A DNA stretch of 64,000 nucleotides from Ophiodon elongatus (taxonomy: Eukaryota; Chordata; Actinopteri; Perciformes; Hexagrammidae): positions 310,001-374,000 of the forward strand of contig JACSYO010000535.1 of assembly GCA_016806645.1 (NCBI GenBank). The letters run 5' to 3'. The notes under the pieces were generated by a model. That model saw only the letters and a program-made list of their open reading frames with translations. It searched no databases and was not told where the DNA came from. Shown here piece after piece: positions 53,422 through 64,000 of this stretch. Within the stretch, counting starts at the first letter, position 1; each line of letters opens with the position of its first letter. Made by a program: the position numbers and the translations under genes.

Positions 53422-53441
53422 CCCCACCCCCACCCCCACCC
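53422..53441 (-). repeat. G-quadruplex motif in the unc5a sense strand
   Basis: Four C blocks of 4, 5, 5 and 3 separated by single A on the + strand give four G runs with one-base loops on the minus strand, which is the strand matching the transcript. One-base loops are the most stable class (established knowledge). Confidence 0.85.
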
Positions 53442-54354
53442 ACACTATATCATCCTCTTGTCCGAGACTCAGCTAATCAGTCCTACCTTAGCTCCTCTTC
53501 CCATATGTTGCACAGATTTGATCGCTTGCCATTTTCCAGCTCATTAATGAAGACGTATGCTGCATTTGTAATGAATGTGTCCTAGTTCAAACATGATCAA
53601 GTTTCTGGCCTCACTGAGTGCTTTGCTGATGATTGCTTTCACCTCTGTGGTTGGTTTCTCTGGTGTGGCAGGAGGAAGCCACTGTAGAAATGGAGAACAA
53701 AAGGGAACTCTAGTGCAGGAACCTAATTACAAAAGGATTTTCTTTGACATGTCAGACAGAGAGAATACCGTACAGGAGATGCAAAAATGAAGAGAGTATG
53801 TTTTAGGAATTAGATGTACTGAGTAAATCGAAATACTGAAAAAATTGAAATGTATGACATTTCATGGATTGTTTCATTTGAAATCAAACAAGGGCACAAC
53901 CAAAAGCTTTAAAAACTGATGTCTAAACAAGGTTTCATATTTTGAAACCACACCAGCTTGAACCAAAACTCTTGTAAAATGGCTCCTAATTCTTTATCAG
54001 CCTGCAACAAGAGCCCTAAACAGCTGAAAAGCCAAACCTTCAGTGACGCCTTTCAGCTGGAATCTAGCTGTATTCAGACTCTGCAGATGTGACTGCTGCC
54101 GATGCACATCAGTAATATTCACTAGAGGCCGGATATCAATGCAGGCATTCATTTGCAGCCATACTCTCTGTGCCCATCATTTGGAGTTTATTGTCACCTG
54201 CATTTACAGTAATTACAGCTTCTACCACTGCGACTTTCTACAAGTTTTATGGAGGTTTTCTTTTTGGTAAGTTTGGTTTTAAAAACCTTGTGTTACATGT
54301 GGTCAAAATTTAACCAAATTATTTTCAAGAAAATCTATTTTAAATCTGATTTTG

Positions 54355-54480
54355 CAATTAAAGAAACAGTTTGACATTTTGGGGAAAATGCTTCTTTGTT
54401 TTCTTGTGGAGAGTTATAAGAGAAGGTTGACACCACTCTCAGGCCAGTGTGTTTCTGTATGTACGGAGCTGGAGACAGAT
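54355..54480 (+). mobile_element. Dispersed teleost repeat copy (left half)
   Basis: acagtttgacattttgggga, cttgtggagagttataagag, gacaccactctcaggcc and ggagctggagacag follow the order of the left half of a repeat I know from perciform introns. The right half with the gcttagc core is missing here but present in the copy at 43690-43960. Confidence 0.6.
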
Positions 54481-55502
54481 GAGCTTATGGGAAGTTTTCA
54501 GTCTCATTTTACATATTATGTATTCTTTGTTGATGATATCCTTAAACAAGGCCATTTATCTGCGGAGAATAACTTGGCACTTATCACCTTTTGTTATTTT
54601 TTATATATTATGCAGAGTAGCTTAAACTGAACAAGACTTGAATAATTTATATCTCCAATGAGCAAGCAATAATATATGGTGAAATAAGTATTATGTTAGC
54701 TAATTGAGGAAGACAGCCTTACTGTAGCCGTCACAGCTCAAAAGCAATTTACTCATAATAAATAGACTAATGCTGCATATTCAAGTCAAACGTACACTAA
54801 AGTCTACTTGAAAGCTCTTTAGAGGCCCATGTCATTTACAAAGTTCAATTAAAAATGTATCTTATGTGGTTTGTTTTTTCATGTCTACATATACTGTGTG
54901 CGTCATACACAAGGAAGCACAGTGGTGCACACAGTTAAATGAAAGCTTTATGGCCGCTGATGACAATAAGCTGTAATAGAAAATGGGTCAAGAACTTACA
55001 ATATGAAGTGGATTGCACATGTTGTTAACATAGTGAACCTTTGCTTTGTGCTTCCTCTCTTTTGTACACTCAAACACCAAACACAATGCGAGCTCTCGTC
55101 ACTCAGCGAGAGCTCGCTGCTATTGCCAGACTCATTCATTCTTAAGCTTTTCAAAGGAGTGGCCAGCAGAAGAATTGTTCAGTGAGCATCACTGTTAGTA
55201 AATATGTCAAATGCCTCAGCAGCAGGACCCAAAATAATACAGGGCTATTCTGTTATGACTGTCACGTACGCCAATCCTGTTCTCTCACTTCTAAAAGCCC
55301 AGAGAGTGTGGGGTCGAGCCGGTGTGGAGAATTTTGTCTTATATGCATTAGTGTGTGTGTGTGTTGGTGGGAGGGGTGGTGATGCCAGAGTAAGGCACTG
55401 AAGAGGTGTTGGCATCCCACGCCGGAAAAGTGTGGAAATTTGCAGAGCGGAGAGAATTAGCGACTCCCCGCTGGGCCAAACGGACGGGTGCTGAGAAAAA
55501 AA

Positions 55503-55535
55503 GGGTGGGGGGGTGGATGTGGGGGTGGAGGGGGG
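55503..55535 (+). repeat. G-quadruplex motif on the template strand
   Basis: Four G runs (3, 7, 5 and 6) are separated by loops of 1, 7 and 4 bases, inside a purine-rich region extending to about 55640. Confidence 0.8.
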
Positions 55536-56508
55536 TGAGGAGAAAACTCAATGACGGTATGGTGTAGAAGATGACCTCCGAGAGGAGAGGAGAGAACGAG
55601 AGGGGCGGGAGAGGATGTGGAGGGGGTGCGGAGGGGGGCTGGTCCGCTGGGAGAAGCACAGAGAGGGATCCAAAGCCAGGTCACCTTCTCCAGAGAGAGC
55701 AGCTGTGAACACTCTGCTCCTGGGAGGAGGGTCACAGTCGAAAGCTCTGTGTCTTATATACCAATGCCCAGATTCTCACTCGCTGCCTTCACCCGGCACA
55801 GGTCTGCAATAACAAAGCCAATTAAGAAGCCCAGGAGAGGAGCTAGCGCAGTCGTCTCTCGCTGACTTGGCAACCAGAATGATAGCTCAAGAGAGAACCT
55901 TTCAACGTCGAACACAGAGAATACCGGCAATTACCAGTGAATACCTCCATTCTCTAGCTCCACTTCGACCAGCTGATGTGGTGACTCATAAAGCCACTTT
56001 TAATTCATCCCAGATGCATGCTCACCCAGCATAATGAAATAATGGATGCAACAGCATAACACCTTGTGTTTTAAGTGTAAACGGTGGGAACCTCAGCGGG
56101 GTGCGCTTTATTTTCTAGCGATTTGGCATATGTGGAGTCGTCCACATTTACCGGGTTTTGCATTTCAGGTGGCACTTATTTCAGCTAGATGTCACACTGC
56201 ATGACATTAATTCAGATTCAGCTGCAAGAATCGATACCATGGTATTGTTCTGGGAGACACGCGGTGAACTGACAAGTTGATCCGTGTTGCATGTCCTCTA
56301 TTGTCCGGGAGCACAGAGTAAAATAATCTTCTGATGTGTGCCGATGAGGCCGTCACATCTGTGTGATGTACTGTAAAGAATCTTTGGAGTTTGCTACTCA
56401 AGCAGCTATTGCTGGTTCAGGTCACAAGGCTGGTTATCATTCCTCGCTATGTTCCTTCTGTTCCAGCAATTGCTTTCAGATTGTCTTTCTGTATAGCAGC
56501 AGCACTGT

Positions 56509-56551
56509 AAAAAAAAAAAAAGAAAAAAAAAAGAAAAAGAAAGAAAAAAAG
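56509..56551. repeat. A-rich low-complexity tract
   Basis: A runs interrupted by single G. Confidence 0.9.
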
Positions 56552-59500
56552 TGATTGTGAACAGTGGATGCAGGCTTAGATCCTTTTCATGGGTGGCCAG
56601 GCTCCAGCTATGCGCTTCTCTGGAACTGTCATCTTGAAGATTTGAAATCCCTCCCCGATCGATTGTACTAAAAGCTCTAATCTGATTGTTAAAAGAGCTG
56701 ATTTGACAAAGCTGTTATCAAACTGATTTAAGCACCAATCAATACTGCATTATGTGTGGGTGTCTTTCTTCCAGGGATGTGGCAACTTTTCCAAGGAGAG
56801 GTTCAGGAATGTCTTTCACCTCTAAAATCAGCAGTGAAACAAAACCTGTGAGGGGTGAAACCCAAAGGCCACATTTTCTCTTTCACAGGCCATGATATCT
56901 GGCTTATCAGGACAGAGTAAAAAAAGTAATAAGAACGCATAATTGCTCAAGTGTGGAGATGGAAAAAAAAATCATGTCATTTCTTTGTTGATGTTCTAAC
57001 ATTAACTGGGTATCTATCGAAATAGGCTCCATGTTCATGTGTGATTGTATTTTTCAGGATAGTGTAATGTTCCATGAAGAGTCTGAAGGGATCGTTTCTC
57101 AGAGGGAAACCGGGATGCATGTAGACAACAACTTCAACTCCCATTCCCTTTTCCGTCTTTCCATGTCTTTCGGTATTCATTCCGCACACGTATTCAACAT
57201 TAGAGGGCAAATAAATTGATTGCCAGCAGCTGAAGACACTTATCTCCCAGCGAGTCAGCTTTGCACTAGAGACCCCAATACCAAAACCGGGAAGCACTTC
57301 ATTACGTTGATGCTTAACTGTAAGAAAAAAAAAAGACCAAACACTGGAACAACACCAGCAAAACCGCGGTTACAAACACACCAAACGCAGCAAGACCAAG
57401 ACAGAGTGCGACACAATGATCAAGACCTCCGGGCTAAACTGTGTTCATTAGTGGCAGCAATGCAGAATAAATGGAGCTGCTTACTTATTCTGCGAGCATC
57501 TTGGTAAAAGCTCACAGGCAGGAACAGGGCTAGCCTTAGCCTCATGCTTGCCTGGGTAGTGATGGCCAATTAAGCCCTTCTCTGATGAGCCATGCTCAGG
57601 CCCAGCAAGCAATTAGGAAGCAAGGAGTTTCTGCTTATTACTGCTGCAGACTATCGAGCATTGTCCTGTGTAACACCCTTCTGCGGCCATGAGAATCAAG
57701 AGATGCCCATTAGCTGTTGGTTTGTATCACTCAAACCGAATAAAAGAGAAATTGTCCCGCAATCGCTGCTTTAATGACCCGATGTTACTGTAGCAACGTC
57801 GCCGCTCGATGAGCATCCCTGTCCCCGTGTGCACCGGGAAGCGGTTCGTGAATAGGAAGCCTCTTTATTTTGACATTCAGTATTGTCTTCTCACATGCAA
57901 TTTGTCGTTATGATGCTGAGAACCAATGGAGGAGTTGACGCACACGAATACATCAGAAGAGATATTGTCTTTTGACTGACAGCTCGCTGCCTCCAGTATT
58001 GATTTAGCTCACATTTCGGGATGCGATGCTGTTGCAGGGGGTCAAAATCCAGCTTTAATATAGTCAGGAAGACAACAGGGAGATGGTAAACATAGCAGAG
58101 TCTGATAATGGATGTGTACAGAATGGGAGTTAAGAGAACGGATTCTTAAATGTAAGGCAAAAATAACAGTATATATTCCCATTCTGAAGCAAAAATTCAC
58201 AGTGCATTCAGCGGGCAAGATTTATCTTCATTTAAACGGGGGAGAAAACAATGGAAGCGGTTAAAGATGTGGAAACGTATGCTTCTGTACTGTAGCTTAT
58301 CTGATTACATAATAAAAGCAAAACAGAGAAACCATTTTTAAACACATTACTGCTGACTGATGTTGTTTCAAGATAAGATTCCTTTTGTGATGTTTCTAAA
58401 AACAAGGAATAAAAATACACCTGCTGAAAGTGAAGATGTAATATGTCAAGATAGAAGATGACTTTTATACCAGATGGCACTTAGAAATAATTGTATGCTA
58501 AGAAGCTGAAGTGCAAATAAGTGTGATTCATTTTTAAGTGCTCTGTGTTTATACAGTACTTTAAGGGTATTATAATTGTTTGCTTTTCACAGAGCTGGGG
58601 GCACGGATGGAATAAAAGAGAGCCAAAGGTACACTAAATAATAGCAGTGTGCAGCAGAATTACACAGAGGCATGGCGAATAACATAGCCCTGCTAATGTT
58701 GCTGCAGACCTGAGTTTCACTGCTAAAAGGCTTCCGTTCAAGCCAAAGCTCTCCTGTGGTACGGCCTCCATCCTTCAACAGCCAAACAGAGGAAGTCCAT
58801 TAAGTCAGTTTGGAGACTTTGTGATTTCCTGCTCTCATGGCAGCCAAACCTGCCAATCCCTCCCCCCACAGCATCGTATTCCCCATCTCCCCTGGTTAGC
58901 ACCGGAGGCAGGTGGCACTAAGTGCTAACCATATGGTCGCTGCTGTAAGAATAACAGTGAGGGATCAGCTCCAACGGGCACCGAGTTACACTGCGATGGA
59001 GATCAATGATAGGCATTCATCACCTGAGGATGGGCACTGCGTGGGCGTGTTTGTGATCTTTATGGACACCACTTTACGACTGAGCGAAGAATACAGGGAA
59101 TAAGCTTGATCTGAGGGAAAGAATTACACACTGAGTATCAGTGGGTGGTTCTTTGACCAAGCCCAGAAAAAAACACTGTGAAGCTGTTGGTCTGAATGTG
59201 CAAACCTAGTTTGATTGGGCCACTGGGAGTAATACGGACAGAGAAGCCATATGTGAGCGGAGGCATGTGGCTCTTTCCCCAAGAAATCAAATATTTCCCC
59301 TTAATGGCCAACCTGTGGCAGATTTCACGATGTGGACTTGCTTGCACACACATACACACAAAATAGGGGTAGAAGAAACAAATCACATTTACAAGCATTA
59401 CGGTAACTGGGTAGCTTTTTATGAGTAATTACACACAATACGTCACCACAAAGTAGACTTTTCTTCATTTCAAAGCGCATCCAGGTTTGTTGGCCCTCCA

Positions 59501-60534
59501 AAATCATTGTGCCCATAAACTGGCAAATCATAAATTGCGTCAGTATCAAAGCTGCACAAAGACCAAGATGAGGCATTTAGTTAAATAACTTGGAACATGA
59601 AACACTCAAATGTAGCAAATCATCAAAGCTCAGCGATGAGCCAAAGACCGATCTATCCAGCTACAATACAACTATATCAGCCCGGCTGTAGCTAGAGACA
59701 TTAAAGTAAATATAGGACACTTGTGAAATAAAAACAGTCACAGCAATTCCTATGATCATTACTTTAGAACATAATGTAAAAAACATGAAACAACGTAAGT
59801 AAATGATGATGAAGGTGAATAAGGCAGAAACAATATATAACTCAAGGTCAGTTACCAATTGCACTGTAAATGTACTATCACACTCTTAAATGTGTATTTA
59901 AGATATACTTTTGAGTTTCAAGTCCGAGTCTAAATGCCTTGTGAGAACGAGCATGCGTACCCGCAGGATGTTGTCACGGCCCCGATCGGCCCTGATAAGT
60001 TGTGATGGCTATTGAATGACATATGACTGAATAGCAGCTCTGTGTCCAGGGGAGATAAGAGCTGAGTGCAATCATGAACATATGGACATCAGCATAGGCT
60101 GTCGGCAGCCTGCTGGCTCTCAGACTGTGCGTTGGGACCGGCCTACCTGATGCTGTGCCCGGTCCTGGTTGGACAACAAGCACAGGAGGCTGGCGTGGAT
60201 CCAGCTCAGACTGGACAGCCAAGAAACTGGATGTGGGCCAAGGTCGTTTGTGGACACTCCAGTTAAATGACATATAGTGGAGAGTGACAGCACACTTAAC
60301 TACTAATAAATGAACAGGCTGAAGACGGACAGCATTCAGTCTAAAACATTACAGCGTCCATCAAAGTCTGAACAACAACAGTCTTTCTGCTCCTAATATT
60401 CCCGATATTCCTGAATGACCTCAAATCTTTAAACGGTACACTGGGTTGTTTTTGCAGGCCCTGTATCGTTAGCACAAGCCTTCATTGAAACGGTGATCAA
60501 CTCAATATAATGGCCAGTTCTTTGTGGGTGACTT

Positions 60535-60930
60535 TTATAATTTCCATCTATTTAAAGTTACAACAGGGAACTTTCATTCTGTGTTGATTATGGCGGTCTC
60601 TGTAGACGAGTTTCCGAGCACCAGAGTCCCTTTAGAAAACCTCTCATTTCACTGCAGCGGGGCGTGGAGGCGGCAGCGAAGCCGGATCTGGGTTGGTCCG
60701 CGCTTGGATGCTCAACGTCTGAAGCCTTTCTGGTGAACCTGCATGATTTTGTTTGCTTTTGTGCAGAATCCGACTCGAAGGCACTAATGACAAGCATGAA
60801 GAATAAAATGCACAGAAATAGCCAATCTTCTCGTTGATGCTCTTGTTAACTTATGAAGGTCATAAAGAGACATCCGTATTACGCGGAGATTGTTTCAGAA
60901 CCAGTTAAAGGCTCCTCACTGTTGCTTTAA
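60535..60930. mobile_element. Probable dispersed teleost repeat
   Basis: agttacaacagggaactttc at the left, a GC-rich middle (ctgcagcggggcgtggagg) and gttaaaggctcctcactgtt with gctttaac at the right recall a moderately repeated fish element. The GC jump against AT-rich neighbours supports an insertion. Family and ends are uncertain. Confidence 0.4.
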
Positions 60931-61880
60931 CAATTACCAGTTTATCGAGAACGTACGGTTTAAGACTAGAGAAGGTCTAGTTTCAAAAAGACTGAGGGCC
61001 AGATTCTCTAAGTAAATGAGGTTTTCCTTGAGTATGCATTCAATATGATTCACCATCTGTTTTAAGGCACCAGCTCATTACGCAGTCAGCTCCAAGACTG
61101 CGACTTGTACTGCCCTCCAGACGCTCTCTTGCGACTGATGGAGAGCTCTTGAGCGCAGTTCAGAGGTGGGATTTCTAAGAGATCACTAAGCTCAGAAAAT
61201 AAAGTAGTGATCTGGATTGCTCAATTATAGTAAATAAACACTTCATATTAATCAAAATGTTACTCATATGATTATTATATAATATTCTTTTTATATCGTA
61301 ATATATATTTATTAATACATTACAAGGCAAGTTTAATTTTTATTTCTACAGCAATAATCCGTTTTTATTAATATACAAGACGATATTCAATATAGTCTTG
61401 TGTATTATATTATGTTTCTTTTCCCACAACAATCTGTGGCTCTTGCAGCCTACCTGTGCTGTGTTTATACCTTCTATAGTGTGACATAAGTAACTATAGC
61501 AAAATAACACAAGTAAATAAAACATTATCAACCTCTTAACATGTCTCCTCCTATTATTTGAGCTTTAGATACATATGAAACATTGGAGAGAGGCAAACCT
61601 CGCAGTCGCTCGCACAAATTACAGGAAAATTGCAACTGTGGTGCCTCCCCTAGCTGAATACAGCACGCGTGTTTGTGGCAGAATGAGTCACACATGTGGC
61701 TGGAAAACCGGCTTAATAACAATTCTGTTCATAAGTCTCACACCCAGTGAAGGCCTCAGGAGGCCTCTAAACATAACCAAGTTTCATATTAACTGATGGA
61801 GCAAGGATGTGAGCAATTAACACTGATATCCTTTGAGCCCGAAACTCTCACTAGCAAGACCAAAAAATGTATTAGTTCTT

Positions 61881-61899
61881 TTGTTGTTGTTGTTGTTGT
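61881..61899. repeat. TTG trinucleotide repeat
   Basis: Six TTG units. Confidence 0.9.
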
Positions 61900-64000
61900 A
61901 CTATGGAAGCTTTGGACAACATTATTATTATCAATTAATTATTCTAACTTGGAGTGTATAAAATCTTATGTACAAAGAACAATAATCCATTGGATTAAAG
62001 TGTTCATTTTTAAGGATTTTTCATTTTAATAATTTTGAGAGAGGGAGCATTGCACATGATAACAGGTGTCTGTTCCCAGTGTCTGCTGAATATCAATAAT
62101 TGTTATTTCAGTATTCACGGAAGGCTTGTGTGGTTGCATATGTAGAGACATTTGCTCACACCGCTTGTTGTGATTTGTTGATTAAATCCTGTCAGTTATT
62201 TAAATGGAAAGTCGAGAAATGTAAATTTAAACCAAGTACACATGATTGGTTATGTGGATGAAGCATACTAAACAGATTAATGAATGTGTTTTGAAAAATA
62301 CTAATTTCATGTGTTTCCTGCAGATTATTTTACATACTAAATTAGACTCAATGTAAAGCCAATTTTAACATTGCAGACGCTTACAGCAATGCACACATAT
62401 AACATATAACATACAGCATCATTTGATCACATTTTCACTGTTCACAAAATGCAGACATGTGGTCAACATTTGCAGCTAATCTATAAGTGAATCTTGTCGT
62501 GAACAAGTGATTAGGATGCCAAATACAAAATAATACAGAAATAAACAGCGGGACTTCATAATGTACTCCTGTACAAGTGAGGATGTACGCTCAGTAAAGC
62601 CGCTTGCAGCATCTGTTGGGGAAAAATCCATAGACGCATATTGTTGGGTAACAATGTCTCTCCATCACGTCGTGGTGGCTGAGATTTAGTCAGAACTGAA
62701 GATCTCCCATACAGCGAGTCTTCCTCTCCCAGAAACAGGACAACTCGTGTCAGCGTGGTTGTGGAGATGTATAACGACCCCAGCATCTTTCTGACAGAAA
62801 TGCCACTACGAAAACATTCTGTGCCGCCTACGTCCTAGGAATGCAGAGGTCTTGTCTAGAATGTAATATTTATCTCGTAAATGTCTTGCAGGCTCAGCTT
62901 CCACCTCTTACCCCCTTGATATGTGTGCTTAGCTATGCAGCTAAGCACTCCATCCATGCCACATTAGGTGCTCTGTGCCACAGATGGGCCGCCTTAAATG
63001 TAGACATTTCAGTGAAGACATTTCAACATCAGAGAGGCATCCATTCTGTCTTGCACTCACTCCCTCCAATGCTGTGCTATCAGCATCGGAGGATAAACAG
63101 ATACAACCCTGGGGTGTTGAAGTGGGCAGGAATATTCAGTAGCACATAAAGGCTGAAGTCGGCAGAGGCCTCCTTGAGGCTGGTGTTCCTGATCCACATC
63201 GAGCTGGCTTACTTCCACCTCTGGATCACTTGAAGCCTCCATGCCAAAGAGAGTACAATTACATTTCACCTCAAAGAACAATAATAAAGAAGTCAGAGTT
63301 TGCAGGGAGGCAAACTAAAGCAGCGAAAGTTGTTTTCATCATGCACCAGCACACGCGAGCTTTGAATGATCCTGACTGTGATCTCACCTCCTCCAGTTCC
63401 CTTTAGTTTATTGTTCAATTCTGCATGCAGGTGATCGACCCCTGACCACCGTGTCACTGAGGGCGTCATGTGATGTGCACCTGCACTTTGCCACCATGCA
63501 AAGGGCATGACTAAATGCACGACGTGATCCCTGGTTCCCGGTGCCTTTTAGATTAACATTCCATTTGACAGCTTGATTGAATCCATCTGCCCCGTGCGCC
63601 GGTTCACACAGGCACACCTCTGCTCCAGCCATCTGCATGGGGACAGATTGGGCCCGTCGAGGGAAACCGAACAACGTGAAATATGCTCCTGCGCAGTGAT
63701 TCTTGCGCCACCCCTGACTTACTATTATGTGATGCATTTATTTTTACCCGTCTCCTCCATTGTGAATCAATGTCTTTAATCTGCCTGTGACTGAACTCCG
63801 CGGGATATTCATGTGGGAGGAACACAGTTCATAAATAGCATCTCAAAAGTTTGCTTTCTTGTAAACACTTGAAGCTGACCTCAGAATGAAGAGCTTTTTC
63901 GTGCAGCCTAAACAACACTATATTCTGTAAAGAGAGGATATGGGCTTGATAGAGATCTGCGCTTGCATCTGGGAAACCATAACTGAATCATAACATTACA

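Larger units (their letters stand above)
30942..64000 (-). other. unc5a first intron (3' part, at least 33 kb; continues off the right edge)
   Basis: From the acceptor at 30942 to the window end I find no convincing leader exon and no CpG-rich promoter region, so the first intron probably spans all of this. Contents: CA/TG tracts (32861-32907, 33116-33156, 33580-33625, 34998-35076), a TCC tract (38028-38074), a TA tract (45573-45616) and a C run (46114-46126). Dispersed-repeat fragments lie near 38520-38905, 43690-43960, 54355-54480 and 60535-60930. G-quadruplex-type sequences occur at 53422-53441 and 55503-55535. The rest is unassigned; a first intron of this size in an axon-guidance gene often carries enhancers, but none can be proven from one sequence. 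Confidence 0.75.

Noticed and set aside
59661..59864. Hydrophobic 67-codon minus-strand frame as a membrane protein
   Set aside because: Hydrophobic frames are common in AT-rich DNA; there is no supporting promoter, splice site or family resemblance.

Overview
The window looks like a stretch of a ray-finned (teleost, probably percomorph) fish chromosome. It has short coding exons with GT-AG splice sites set in long AT-rich introns, many long CA/TG microsatellites, and dispersed repeats I recognise from memory as common in perciform genomes. I see no operons, ribosome binding sites or other prokaryotic features.

One gene can be supported: a netrin receptor of the UNC5 family, best matched to unc5a, transcribed from the minus strand (right to left). 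Five consecutive extracellular exons are present: 30729-30941 and 11288-11431 (first Ig domain), 9547-9650 and 8144-8324 (second Ig domain), and 4647-4814 (first thrombospondin type-1 repeat). They total 810 bp, or 270 codons, and all splice phases agree. The leader exon lies beyond position 64000 or was not recognisable. The second thrombospondin repeat, the membrane span and the cytoplasmic ZU5, UPA and death domains would lie left of position 1.

Layout from left to right: 1-4646 is the start of the intron after the thrombospondin exon and carries an old retroelement 3' tail near 1770-1990. 4647-11431 holds four exons separated by introns of 3.3, 1.2 and 1.6 kb; the 3.3 kb intron contains a tandem repeat with a 32-bp perfect palindrome. 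11432-30728 is a 19.3 kb intron with the densest microsatellites, including long CA and TG tracts in opposite orientations and an 85-bp alternating purine-pyrimidine tract. 30729-30941 is the first exon after the leader. 30942-64000 is at least 33 kb of first intron with simple repeats, several dispersed-repeat fragments, G-quadruplex-type runs and no recognised exon.

The encoded part is the ligand-binding ectodomain of a repulsive netrin and FLRT receptor. The most interesting points concern splicing: the thrombospondin exon is phase-symmetric (168 bp), and low-complexity pyrimidine tracts lie at or near three acceptors. I did not find a new biological system; the items in the findings are leads of modest strength.
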